From: Pseudomonas lini
GTDB taxonomy: Bacteria > Pseudomonadota > Gammaproteobacteria > Pseudomonadales > Pseudomonadaceae
Assembly: GCF_964063345.1 (NCBI RefSeq)
Contig: NZ_OZ061318.1
Location: forward strand, 4,154,001-4,218,000
DNA: 64,000 nt
Direction: 5' to 3'
Below are positions 55,075 through 63,051 of this stretch, piece by piece. The translations under genes were made by a program, and so were the position numbers. The first letter of the stretch is position 1. Every line of letters begins with the position of its first letter. Below the pieces are notes generated by a model that was not told where the DNA came from, searched no databases, and saw only the letters and a program-made list of their open reading frames with translations.

Positions 55075-55282
55075 TCGCTGCAAAACCAGCGAGCAGGTGT
55101 GGAAACCTGAACCTTAAGTAGTTGCATTGCATCACCACCGTAATCGTTGCCGATGTCTTCTTTCGTCTGCAAACTGCGTTATGGCGGCTGTGCGTGGGCA
55201 GACTTCGGTCTGGCCGGGTGCCTACTTACCGGTTTTCCACCCCGCGTACAGCTGCCACCTCTTTGTCGTGTGGAAACGACAA
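55075..55282 (+). ncRNA. Structured 5' leader of the DUF6124 gene (candidate cis-RNA)
   Basis: Five helices are visible in about 210 nt. H1: TCGCTG/CAGCGA (55075-55092). H2: CAGGT/ACCTG with loop GTGGAA (55094-55109). P1: a 16-bp helix, GGCGGCTGTGCGTGGG (55183-55198) with CCCGCGTACAGCTGCC (55241-55256), including G-U pairs. It encloses P2, CAGAC-TTCG-GTCTG (55199-55212), and P3, CCGG/CCGG (55214-55232), as a three-way junction. H4: TTGTCGT/ACGACAA, again with loop GTGGAA (55263-55282). It stops 20 nt before the ribosome site TAGGAG. Confidence 0.7.
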
Positions 55283-55316
55283 GCGGATGGCTCCCACTCA
55301 ATAAGTAGGAGTTTTT

Positions 55317-55688
55317 ATGGATAAGTTAATCCCCGACCCACCCTTCAACACCACCACACCCAACGCCGAAGCTTCGCGCACCGAAGAGCTACTCAAAGAC
55401 CGCGAAGCCATAAAACGCGCCCTCGACTACTACCTCGATCCGCCCAAACCTTACGCCGCAAAACCACGCCGCCCCAGCACGATGTTCCTGGTTTCCCCGG
55501 ACAGCGACACTGAAAGTCTTCTGGTTCAAGCTTGCGAGTCATTGGCCTCGGCCAGTGTCCTGGCCAGTGATTTCGCCACAAACCTGATCGGCCCGCAGCG
55601 CAATACAGTATTGGCGATTCAACAGATCATCATGTTGGCGGAATTGGCGGTGAATCGGGCGCTGGATAATGTCGACCCGCAGTCTTAA
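55317..55688 (+). CDS. DUF6124-like protein
   Basis: A 123-residue protein resembling, from memory, the DUF6124 family of Pseudomonas, whose function is unknown. The N-terminal half is proline-rich and disordered (DPPFNTTTPNAEASRTEELLK), a DYYLDPP motif is near residue 40, and the C-terminal half holds two helices (LLVQACESLASASVLASDFA; VLAIQQIIMLAELAVNRALD) that could pair. No signal peptide. The ATG at 55317 follows GTAGGAG. The elaborate leader suggests expression is controlled after transcription. Confidence 0.78.
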   Translation: MDKLIPDPPFNTTTPNAEASRTEELLKDREAIKRALDYYLDPPKPYAAKPRRPSTMFLVSPDSDTESLLVQACESLASASVLASDFATNLIGPQRNTVLAIQQIIMLAELAVNRALDNVDPQS

Positions 55689-55712
55689 TCCTGAATCACC
55701 GCGTCATCGTTC

Positions 55713-55794
55713 ATCGCAGGCAAGCCAGCTCCCACAGGCTCTGCATAGATCTTGAAATGGCGCATGACCTTGTGGGAGCTGGCTTGCCTGCGAT
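55713..55794. repeat. REP pair (tail-to-tail), GCAGGCAAGCCAGC variant
   Basis: TCGCAGGCAAGCCAGCTCCC (from 55714) and outward GGGAGCTGGCTTGCCTGCGA (to 55793). The stem carries CTGGC/GCCAG and CTGCGA in place of CGGGC and CCGCGA, a compensated sequence variant. Confidence 0.88.
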
Positions 55795-55843
55795 GGCGGC
55801 CGTGCTTTCACCACAGGACTGACTAACCAGATTCTTCCGGCAC

Positions 55844-55878
55844 AAAAAAACGGCGATCACAGTGATCGGCGTTTTTTT
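55844..55878. terminator. Intrinsic terminator after the SIMPL gene
   Basis: AAAAAAACG-G-CGATCA and TGATCG-G-CGTTTTTTT with one G-G mismatch, flanked by A- and T-runs; 20 bp past the minus-strand stop. Confidence 0.85.
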
Positions 55879-55897
55879 GTACAGACTTATCGAATCA

Positions 55898-56611
55898 CTA
55901 CATCAACACTTCAATCGCCCCATCCGCCGTCATGCTGACCTGGCTGGTACCCGCTTCAACCTCGGGCGTCACCGGCGCAGAATCCATGCCCGCCGCTTTC
56001 ATCATCATCGGCCCACGCATGTACGGTTGTGGATAACCGTTGCTGTTGAGGTTCAGGTTGACGATTTTGTAGCTTTTGCCGCCCAGGGCGTCGGTGGCCA
56101 GTTGGGCGCGGGACTTGAAGGCGGTCACGGCTTCTTTGAGCAGGGCGTCTTCGCTGGCCTTGCGGGTAGGGGTGGCAATGGCGAAGTCCATGCCGCCCAT
56201 TTTCAGGTCGGTGAGCAGTTCGCCGGTGAGTTTGGAGAGGGCGGCGAAGTCCGAGCTTTCCAGGCGCAGTTCGGCGCGTTCACGCCAGCCGGTGATTTTC
56301 TGGCCTTTGGTGTCGTAGATCGGGTAGCTGTTGCGGCTGCCCTGGCGCAGGGTGATGTCTTTGACTTCTTTAGCCTGGGCCAGTGCTTTGTTCATGGTGG
56401 TGCTGACGTCGGCGGCGAGTTTGGCCGGGTCGGTGTTTTGCTCTTCGGTGTAGAGGGTCACGATCATCAGGTCGCGGGCCACTTCCTGGCTGACTTCGGC
56501 GCGCAGGGAGATCTGGTTGTAATGCAGTTCGTCGACGGCCAGGGCCGGGAGGCTGACGACGGTGCCAACGCTTAAGGCAAGAAGGGCGGCGCTGCGGCGC
56601 AATGTGTGCAT
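55898..56611 (-). CDS. SIMPL-domain (DUF541) periplasmic protein
   Basis: A 237-residue exported protein with signal peptide (MHTLRRSAALLALSVGTVVSLPALA) and a SIMPL/DUF541 domain. The pattern includes SLRAEVSQEVARDLMIVTLYTEEQNTDPAKLA near residues 32-65, ITGWRERAELRLESSDFAALSKLTGEL in the middle and RAQLATDALGGKSYKIVNLNLNSNG near 170-195. Family members form periplasmic oligomers; the function here is unproven. Position corresponds to PA4492, divergent from roxS. The ATG at 56611 follows AAGGAG. Confidence 0.88.
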   Translation of the reverse strand: MHTLRRSAALLALSVGTVVSLPALAVDELHYNQISLRAEVSQEVARDLMIVTLYTEEQNTDPAKLAADVSTTMNKALAQAKEVKDITLRQGSRNSYPIYDTKGQKITGWRERAELRLESSDFAALSKLTGELLTDLKMGGMDFAIATPTRKASEDALLKEAVTAFKSRAQLATDALGGKSYKIVNLNLNSNGYPQPYMRGPMMMKAAGMDSAPVTPEVEAGTSQVSMTADGAIEVLM

Positions 56612-56738
56612 GAAAAGCTCCTTGGACGGTGCGCAGGGGTTGAGGTCCGAACCTGCGTGAAACCATCAGACTCTAGCTTCAATGGTCCGGTTCGCACAGT
56701 TACAACTTCTATACAGTCTCAAGTGATGCCAGGGCTTT

Positions 56739-56870
56739 TGTGGCGAGGGAGCTTGCTCCCGCTCGGCTGCGAAGCAGTCGCAAAATCGGTATGCACAGTT
56801 TGTCAGTTTCATCCGGTCAAATGGTTGTGGCCTGCTTCGCAGTCCAGCGGGAGCAAGCTCCCTCGCCACA
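56739..56870. repeat. REP pair (BIME), GTGGCGAGGGAGC class
   Basis: GTGGCGAGGGAGCTTGCTCC starts near 56740 and the inverted copy ends CTCCCTCGCCACA at 56870, in the 386-bp divergent gap between the SIMPL gene and roxS. The remainder of the gap looks like ordinary promoter DNA. Confidence 0.9.
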
Positions 56871-56997
56871 GGGGAACTCACCGCTGAAGGTAAATTCACG
56901 CGCAGTAACTGTGGTCGTTTGCCGCACTTTCGCCTCTCAAGCCCGTGGCTTGGTTATACTCCGTGCGATCCGCCTGGAGCGCTCATCAGGAGAGCTC

Positions 56998-58260
56998 ATG
57001 CTCGCCCCCGTTCAAATCACTTCCGCCACTCGCCAGAACCTCTGGCGGCTCACGTTCATCCGCACGTTGGTGCTGGCCGCTCAGGCCGGTTCCGTAGGCC
57101 TGGCCTACTGGTTCGACCTGCTGCCGTTACCCTGGCTGCAATTGGCGATCACCCTCGGTTTTTCCATGGTGCTCTGCGCGCTGACCGCAATTCGTCTGCG
57201 CACGTCGTGGCCGGTGACCGAGCTCGAATACGCTGTGCAACTGGCCTGCGACCTGTTTATCCACAGTGCTTTGCTGTACTTCTCCGGCGGCTCGACCAAC
57301 CCGTTCGTCTCTTATTACCTGGTGCCGCTGACCATTGCCGCCGTGACGCTGCCGTGGCGCTATTCGGTAATTCTGTCGGGTATCGCGTTGGCGCTTTATA
57401 CGTTGCTGCTGGCGCGATTTTACCCGCTGGAAACGTTCCCGATCGCACGGGAGAATTTGCAGATTTACGGCATGTGGCTGAGCTTCGCCCTGGCCGCAGC
57501 GGTCATCACGTTCTTCGCTGCCCGCATGGCCGAAGAGCTGCGTCGCCAGGAAGAACTGCGTGCCATTCGTCGCGAAGAAGGCCTGCGCGATCAGCAATTG
57601 CTGGCCGTTGCGACCCAGGCTGCCGGCGCCGCCCATGAATTGGGCACGCCGCTGGCGACCATGAGCGTGTTGCTCAAGGAAATGCGTCAGGACCACCCCG
57701 ACCCGTTGTTGCAGGACGATTTGAGCGTGCTGCAAGATCAGGTCAAACTCTGCAAAGAGACCTTGCAACAGTTGGTTCGGGCAGCGGAAGCCAATCGTCG
57801 TCTGGCGGTGGAGATGCAGGACGTCACTGACTGGCTCGACGAAGCCCTGAACCGCTGGCACCTGATGCGCCCGGAAGCCAGTTATCGCTTCCAGCGCCTG
57901 GGCCAGGGGACCGTGCCGCGCATGGCGCCACCGCCAGACCTGACCCAGGCCCTGCTGAATTTGCTGAACAACGCCGCCGATGCGTGCCCCGAAGGCTTGC
58001 AAGTGACCCTGGACTGGAATGCCGAGGACTTGACCATCAGCATTCGCGACCACGGTGCCGGTGTGCCATTGGCCATTGCCGAGCAGATTGGCAAACCGTT
58101 TTTTACCACCAAGGGCAAAGGTTTCGGCCTGGGCCTGTTTTTGAGCAAGGCCAGCGTGACACGCGCCGGCGGCTCAGTGAAACTCTACAGTCATGAGGAA
58201 GGTGGCACGCTTACCGAGCTGCGCCTGCCCCGTGTCGCCCGAGGAGACGAACATGAGTGA
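56998..58260 (+). CDS. roxS: Redox sensor histidine kinase RoxS (RegB/PrrB family)
   Basis: A 420-residue membrane kinase that, with RoxR, controls the cyanide-insensitive oxidase and other redox genes in Pseudomonas. Six hydrophobic spans occupy residues about 20-180, with the RegB-type STNPFVSYYLVPLTIAA loop. The H-box is GAAHELGTPLATMSVLL with His213. N-box LLNNAADACPEG and G-box KGFGLGLFLSKA follow. No conserved redox Cys is obvious in the dimerisation region, unlike Rhodobacter RegB. The ATG at 56998 follows AGGAGAG. It overlaps roxR by 8 bp. Confidence 0.93.
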   Translation: MLAPVQITSATRQNLWRLTFIRTLVLAAQAGSVGLAYWFDLLPLPWLQLAITLGFSMVLCALTAIRLRTSWPVTELEYAVQLACDLFIHSALLYFSGGSTNPFVSYYLVPLTIAAVTLPWRYSVILSGIALALYTLLLARFYPLETFPIARENLQIYGMWLSFALAAAVITFFAARMAEELRRQEELRAIRREEGLRDQQLLAVATQAAGAAHELGTPLATMSVLLKEMRQDHPDPLLQDDLSVLQDQVKLCKETLQQLVRAAEANRRLAVEMQDVTDWLDEALNRWHLMRPEASYRFQRLGQGTVPRMAPPPDLTQALLNLLNNAADACPEGLQVTLDWNAEDLTISIRDHGAGVPLAIAEQIGKPFFTTKGKGFGLGLFLSKASVTRAGGSVKLYSHEEGGTLTELRLPRVARGDEHE

Positions 58261-58813
58261 CGAGATCCAAGTCGAAGGCGAAGAACTGCCGCATTTGCTG
58301 CTGGTAGACGACGACGCAACCTTCACCCGCGTGATGGCCCGCGCCATGGCCCGCCGTGGTTTTCGCGTCAGCACAGCAGGTTCCGCCGAAGAAGGCCTGA
58401 CCATCGCCCAGGCCGACATTCCGGATTACGCCGCCCTTGATCTGAAAATGGACGGCGACTCGGGCCTGGTGTTGCTGCCCAAACTGCTCGAACTCGATCC
58501 GGAAATGCGCGTGGTGATCCTCACCGGTTACTCGAGCATTGCCACCGCCGTCGAGGCGATCAAGCGTGGCGCCTGCAATTACCTGTGCAAACCGGCGGAC
58601 GCCGATGACGTGCTGGCCGCGTTGCTCTCTGAGCACGCCGACCTCGACACGCTGGTGCCGGAAAACCCGATGTCCGTGGACCGTCTACAGTGGGAACACA
58701 TCCAGCGCGTACTGACCGAGCACGAAGGCAACATCTCCGCTACTGCCCGCGCCTTGGGCATGCACCGTCGCACGCTGCAGCGCAAACTGCAGAAGCGTCC
58801 GGTCCGTCGCTGA
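58253..58813 (+). CDS. roxR: Response regulator RoxR (RegA/PrrA family)
   Basis: A 186-residue regulator. The receiver domain (HLLLVDDDATF; phospho-acceptor Asp in AALDLKMDGDSGL near residue 63; VVILTGYSSIATA; NYLCKPADADDV) is joined to a Fis-type helix-turn-helix at the C-terminus (GNISATARALGMHRRTLQRKL), the RegA arrangement. The ATG at 58253 follows GAGGAGA inside roxS. The pair is autonomous and faces the SIMPL gene. Confidence 0.94.
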   Translation: MSDEIQVEGEELPHLLLVDDDATFTRVMARAMARRGFRVSTAGSAEEGLTIAQADIPDYAALDLKMDGDSGLVLLPKLLELDPEMRVVILTGYSSIATAVEAIKRGACNYLCKPADADDVLAALLSEHADLDTLVPENPMSVDRLQWEHIQRVLTEHEGNISATARALGMHRRTLQRKLQKRPVRR

Positions 58814-58909
58814 ACTGGCGCTGAACAATTGTTGTCACACCTCGTTACAAGCCGGGTCGATCATTTATGATCGGCTCGTGTGTGTTCTTTTCTTTATCGA
58901 GCCTTATCC

Positions 58910-60637
58910 ATGAATCAGAACGCTGAATATTCCGCGGTCAACGATGCTGTGCGCGGGCAGTTTTTTCGCAAAGTCTGGGCGATGACCACGCCTTACTGGC
59001 GCAGCGAAGAGAAGGGCAAGGCCTGGACGTTACTGATCGCAGTAATCGCGCTGTCATTGTTCAGCGTGGCGATTTCAGTGTGGCTCAACAGTTGGTACAA
59101 GGACTTCTACAACGCCTTGCAGAAGAAGGACGAAGCGGCGTTCTGGCAGTTGATTCTGTATTTCTGCGGCATCGCGGCGGTGGCGATCCTTGGCGCAGTG
59201 TATCGTCTGTACCTGACCCAGATGCTGACCATACGCTGGCGGGCGTGGCTTACCGAAAAGCACTTCGCCCGTTGGCTCGGGCAAAAAAATTACTATCAGT
59301 TGGAGCAGGGCGGTTACACCGATAACCCGGACCAGCGGATTTCCGAAGACCTCAACACGTTTACCACTACGACCCTGAGCCTCAGTATCGGGCTGATCCG
59401 CACCGTGGTGAGCCTGGTGTCGTTCTCGATCATTTTGTGGGGCGTCTCGGGCAGCATCGAGGTGCTCGGTTTCACCATTCCCGGTTACATGTTCTGGTGC
59501 GCGCTGGTGTATGCGATGGTCGGCAGTTGGCTGACGCACCTGATCGGCAAACGGTTGATCGGCCTGAACAACAACCAGCAGCGCTTTGAGGCCGACCTGC
59601 GTTTCTCCATGGTGCGGGTGCGCGAAAACGCCGAAAGCATCGCGTTGTACAACGGCGAGCCGAACGAAAACCGACGTTTGAGCAACCGCTTCGGGCTGGT
59701 CTGGCACAACTTCTGGGACATCATGCGCGTGTCCAAACGCTTGACTTTCTTCACCTCGGGGTATGGCCAGATCGCGATCATTTTCCCGTTCATCGTTGCG
59801 GCGCCGCGTTACTTCACCGGCAAGATCGAACTCGGTGAGCTGATGCAAATCAACTCGGCCTTTGGCAACGTGCAGGAGAACTTCAGCTGGTTCATCAACG
59901 CGTATACGGATCTGGCGGCATGGCGCGCCACGAGTGATCGTCTGCTGAGTTTCCGCCAGGCCATGACCGACAACGAAGAACGCGCACCGGCCATCGACGT
60001 GCAGAATCAGGGATCGGCGTTGAAGGTGCATAACCTTGGCCTCGACCTCGCTGACGGTCGTCACCTGCTGACCAACGCCGACATGACCGTGGAGGAGGGC
60101 GAGCGCGTCATGCTCAGCGGTCGTTCCGGCAGCGGCAAATCGACTTTGCTGCGGGCGATGGGGCACCTTTGGCCGGCCGGCCACGGCAGCATCCGTCTGC
60201 CGACGGGGCGTTATCTGTTCCTGCCGCAAAAACCCTATCTGCCGATTGGCACCCTGCGCGAGACGCTGAGTTATCCACAGCCTGGCGACACCTACCCGCA
60301 TGAGCGCTACGTCCATGTGCTGGAAACCTGCCGCTTGCCGCACCTGGTTTCGCGTCTGGATGAAGCCAATCACTGGCAGCGCATGCTCTCACCGGGTGAG
60401 CAACAACGTCTGGCCTTCGCCCGTGCGCTGCTTTATGCACCCCAATGGCTGTACATGGACGAAGCCACTTCGGCGATGGATGAAGAGGATGAAGCGTCGC
60501 TGTATCAGGCGTTGATCGATGAATTGCCGGGGCTGAGCATCGTCAGCGTCGGGCATCGCAGTAGCCTGAAGCGTTTCCATCCACGGCATGTGCGCATCGA
60601 GAATGGCCACTTGGTGGACCAAACCGTGACCGCATAA
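58910..60637 (+). CDS. ABC transporter, membrane and ATPase fusion (SbmA/YddA family)
   Basis: A 575-residue half-transporter. The N-terminal SbmA/BacA-like membrane domain has about six spans, including KAWTLLIAVIALSLFSVAISVWL and the RWRAWLTEKHFARWLGQKNYYQLE loop. The ABC domain from about 370 has Walker A SGRSGSGKST, signature SPGEQQRLAF and Walker B WLYMDEATSAMDEED. The substrate is unknown; relatives transport peptides, fatty acyl groups or cobalamin. The ATG at 58910 is chosen because the 10 upstream codons sit in promoter-like sequence. A REP pair follows. Confidence 0.88.
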   Translation: MNQNAEYSAVNDAVRGQFFRKVWAMTTPYWRSEEKGKAWTLLIAVIALSLFSVAISVWLNSWYKDFYNALQKKDEAAFWQLILYFCGIAAVAILGAVYRLYLTQMLTIRWRAWLTEKHFARWLGQKNYYQLEQGGYTDNPDQRISEDLNTFTTTTLSLSIGLIRTVVSLVSFSIILWGVSGSIEVLGFTIPGYMFWCALVYAMVGSWLTHLIGKRLIGLNNNQQRFEADLRFSMVRVRENAESIALYNGEPNENRRLSNRFGLVWHNFWDIMRVSKRLTFFTSGYGQIAIIFPFIVAAPRYFTGKIELGELMQINSAFGNVQENFSWFINAYTDLAAWRATSDRLLSFRQAMTDNEERAPAIDVQNQGSALKVHNLGLDLADGRHLLTNADMTVEEGERVMLSGRSGSGKSTLLRAMGHLWPAGHGSIRLPTGRYLFLPQKPYLPIGTLRETLSYPQPGDTYPHERYVHVLETCRLPHLVSRLDEANHWQRMLSPGEQQRLAFARALLYAPQWLYMDEATSAMDEEDEASLYQALIDELPGLSIVSVGHRSSLKRFHPRHVRIENGHLVDQTVTA

Positions 60638-60650
60638 ACACCACTTGACC

Positions 60651-60739
60651 TGTGGGAGCGGGCTTGCCCGCGATGGCCTCGACGCGGTTCACCTGCAGAA
60701 TCGCGTTATCGTTCTTCGCGGGCAAGCCTCGCTCCTACA
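60651..60739. repeat. REP pair (BIME), degenerate right arm
   Basis: TGTGGGAGCGGGCTTGCCCG at 60651; the right arm reads CGCGGGCAAGCCTCGCTCCT, with an extra T and a changed terminal base, so this copy is decaying. Confidence 0.85.
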
Positions 60740-60816
60740 GAGGGAGTGGTGGTGATCGTACAACCGCGTTGAGCTATGATGCGGATTCAGCCGAATTTTC
60801 GAGACAGACGTTCACC

Positions 60817-61566
60817 ATGGAAAACCCGATCGACGCACCTCGCCTCCCTCGCAAGCGCCGCAGCCTCGCTCAGGAACTGGTGACGGTGCTGTCCGAGCAG
60901 ATCCGCGACGGTCATCTCAAACGTGGCGATAAATTGCCCACCGAGTCGGCGATCATGGACGCCCATGGCGTCAGCCGCACTGTGGTGCGCGAAGCGATCT
61001 CCCGTTTGCAGGCCGCAGGCCAGGTTGAAACCCGTCACGGCATCGGCACCTTCGTGCTCGACACGCCGAGCCCGAGCGGTTTCCGTATCGATCCGGCCAC
61101 CGTGGTGACCTTGCGCGACGTATTGGCGATTCTGGAATTGCGCATCAGCCTGGAAGTGGAATCCGCCGGTCTTGCCGCGCAACGCCGCAGTCCTGAGCAG
61201 TTGGCGTTGATGCGAGCGGCGCTGGATGCGCTGAATGAAAGCGCTTCCCACGCCAGCGATGCGGTGGCTTCGGACTTCCAGTTCCACCTGCAAATTGCCC
61301 TGGCCACCGGCAACCGCTACTTCACCGACATCATGACCCACCTGGGTACCAGCATCATTCCGCGCACGCGCCTCAACTCTGCGCGCCTGGCCCACGACGA
61401 CCAGCAGCACTACATGAGTCGACTGAGTCGCGAGCATGAAGAGATTTATGACGCCATTGCCCGCCAGGATTCCGATGCGGCGCGGGCGGCGATGCGGTTG
61501 CACCTGACGAATAGCCGTGAGCGGTTGCGCCAGGCCCATGAAGAGGCGCAGGCACAGCGGGGCTGA
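60817..61566 (+). CDS. FadR/GntR-family transcription regulator
   Basis: A 249-residue regulator with an N-terminal winged helix (LVTVLSEQIRDGHLKRGDKLPTESAIMDAHGVSRTVVREAISRL) and an all-helical FCD effector domain with Asp/His metal residues (DFQFHLQIALATGN; HEEIYDAI; AMRLHLTNS). FCD proteins bind sugar acids or related metabolites. Next to kdgD it is most likely the glucarate/galactarate-pathway repressor. The ATG at 60817 gives MENPIDAPRLPRKRRS; the longer frame covers the REP. A matching inverted repeat lies before kdgD. Confidence 0.9.
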   Translation: MENPIDAPRLPRKRRSLAQELVTVLSEQIRDGHLKRGDKLPTESAIMDAHGVSRTVVREAISRLQAAGQVETRHGIGTFVLDTPSPSGFRIDPATVVTLRDVLAILELRISLEVESAGLAAQRRSPEQLALMRAALDALNESASHASDAVASDFQFHLQIALATGNRYFTDIMTHLGTSIIPRTRLNSARLAHDDQQHYMSRLSREHEEIYDAIARQDSDAARAAMRLHLTNSRERLRQAHEEAQAQRG

Positions 61567-61584
61567 GCGTCGCCAGAAAGGACG

Positions 61585-61679
61585 CCATCGCGGGCAAGCC
61601 CGGCTCCCACAGGTTTTGTGTCGATCACAATAGTGTGAACACACACAAAACCTGTGGGAGCCGGGCTTGCCCGCGATGG
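61585..61679. repeat. REP pair (tail-to-tail), long perfect inverted repeat
   Basis: ATCGCGGGCAAGCCCGGCTC and outward GAGCCGGGCTTGCCCGCGAT, continued inward by AGGTTTTGTGT/ACACAAAACCT, so more than 35 bp of each side are complementary. Variant with CCGGGC in the stem. Confidence 0.9.
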
Positions 61680-61703
61680 GGTCAGTAGCCATCAATTAAT
61701 CTT

Positions 61704-61895
61704 TCAGATTGTCTTCAAAATTCCCCGATCCACCCTCACCGCCAACTCAGCAGCCCCAGGTTTGGCATCGAAAACCGCATGCCCGCGCTCATCCACAAGC
61801 GCCCGGGCAATCGGCAAGCCTTTCGACAGCAACTCCAGCGGCGCACCTTTCATCGATTGGCCCGAAGCCAGTTCCAGTTTCAATTTGATAGTCAT
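61704..61895 (-). CDS. Small beta-rich protein, unknown
   Basis: A 63-residue protein (MTIKLKLELASGQSMKGAPL...) of alternating hydrophobic residues that suggests a small beta-sandwich. The middle (GLPIARALVDERGHAVFDAKPGAAELAVRVD) resembles Ig-like or carboxypeptidase-regulatory domains, but no family is recognised. No signal peptide. The ATG at 61895 follows TAAGGAGATC, 14 bp after the phospholipase-like gene stop, so it is the third gene of that operon. The KGAP motif also occurs in the frame just before the phospholipase-like start, possibly a shared short module. Confidence 0.65.
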   Translation of the reverse strand: MTIKLKLELASGQSMKGAPLELLSKGLPIARALVDERGHAVFDAKPGAAELAVRVDRGILKTI

Positions 61896-61909
61896 CAGTG
61901 ATCTCCTTA

Positions 61910-63037
61910 TCAGGCATTGGCCGCTGAATTCAGCACGCCGGTTGGTTGGTAGTCCTTGAGCAGCAGATAAGTGCTCCAGCCCCACCAGTCGTCAATGGTG
62001 GCGGTGTCGTTGAGGTTGTTGACGTCCTTGCGCCGCAACACCTTGCTGCCCTCAACCTTGAACAGTGGCGAGAAATTGCCTGCCGGGTTCAGTACTGCTT
62101 GCAGGTCGGGCAGTCTTTTCAACGCAGCAAAACTGCCGGCTGATGGAGCCGTGCCGCTGAGGTACGCCGCGAACACTTCATCCGCCGACACCTGAACCGC
62201 TTGATTCACTTGGGCGCGATTGGCGCTGTCGATAGCGTCGAAGTAGCGCTTGTCGCCGTAGGCGTGCCAGCGTTCGCCGTTGCCGTTGCTCACATTGAGG
62301 CCGAACTTGCTGTCTTCATCGTGCATGAAACGGGTAATCAACGAACCGAGATCACTGGGCGTGACCACCGCCGCCAACTGTTTGCGTGGCACTCGTAAAT
62401 GGCCGGCGGAATACAGGTCGGTCAGGTAGTGATCGGCAAAAGCGTTCATCGCATAGGCCAGCTCCAACTGCTTTTCATCGCCGCTGTTGTGGGCCAGCAC
62501 CGCTTGTTGCAGCGCGGCGGCGTGGCCGGCGATGTAGGCCAGAAGTGCCCATTCGGCAAAGTGGTCGGCATTGTTGGCGGCCAGCTTCAGATAACGCCCC
62601 AAAGGGAACAGCGCCGAGACGAAACTGCCGCCGCCAGTGATCTTGTTCCACTCTTCCGACAACGTATCACCGAGGGCGTCATAAGCTTCGTGAGGTTGTT
62701 TACCGTCCCTGATCGCTTGATTGATGGCGGCGATTTCCTTCTGCATGACGCCGAGGATCAACTTCGCCTCGGCGTTTGAGGCCGGCAGTACCGCCAGGGA
62801 GTTGAAGGCGTTGGTAAAGCGCTGGATTCGGTCCGCTGCTGTTGAGCCTTCGCAGATCGGTTGGTCGGGAATTCCATAAAAATCACCCCCCAGCGCAATC
62901 ACTTGTCCATAGGTCAATGCCAGGCCATTGGGCAGGTGCAACTCCACCTGCGAGGCCGGTATGGCAGGTGCATCCTTGACGAAGCGCAGCAGGGTGCTGT
63001 CGCCGATCGCGGTATGTTCTGCACCCTCAAACCTCAA
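61910..63037 (-). CDS. Zinc phospholipase C-like protein
   Basis: A 375-residue protein with motifs of the zinc phospholipase C / S1-P1 nuclease fold: GGDFYG near 50 (Asp52), His159 and His172 in a helix, and ADHYLTDLYSAGHLR with His203-x3-Asp207-x5-His213, the spacing of the trinuclear zinc site. Pseudomonas annotations often call such proteins phospholipase, by memory. No signal peptide is seen. The only start after the in-frame stop is TTG at 63037, 14 bp beyond the preceding small gene and behind AAAGG, so translation is probably coupled. Possibly a lipid-cleaving effector; substrate unknown. Confidence 0.65.
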   Translation of the reverse strand: MRFEGAEHTAIGDSTLLRFVKDAPAIPASQVELHLPNGLALTYGQVIALGGDFYGIPDQPICEGSTAADRIQRFTNAFNSLAVLPASNAEAKLILGVMQKEIAAINQAIRDGKQPHEAYDALGDTLSEEWNKITGGGSFVSALFPLGRYLKLAANNADHFAEWALLAYIAGHAAALQQAVLAHNSGDEKQLELAYAMNAFADHYLTDLYSAGHLRVPRKQLAAVVTPSDLGSLITRFMHDEDSKFGLNVSNGNGERWHAYGDKRYFDAIDSANRAQVNQAVQVSADEVFAAYLSGTAPSAGSFAALKRLPDLQAVLNPAGNFSPLFKVEGSKVLRRKDVNNLNDTATIDDWWGWSTYLLLKDYQPTGVLNSAANA

Positions 63038-63051
63038 CTGGGGCGCGCCTT

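Larger units (their letters stand above)
54756..55316. other. Long intergenic region with single REP and leader RNA
   Basis: 561 bp between the first binding-protein gene and the DUF6124 gene. It contains the promoter of the minus-strand gene, one unpaired REP copy (54946-54976) and a folded leader from about 55070 to the ribosome site at 55303 (described separately). No convincing protein gene. Confidence 0.7.

Noticed and set aside
55121..55324. Short plus-strand reading frames in the DUF6124 leader
   Set aside because: They cross the 16-bp helix, lack ribosome sites and are Cys/Arg/His-rich; RNA structure explains the sequence better.
56740..56997. Upstream extension of the roxS frame (86 codons)
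   Set aside because: It would translate a REP palindrome; the ATG at 56998 has a good ribosome site and starts the family sequence.
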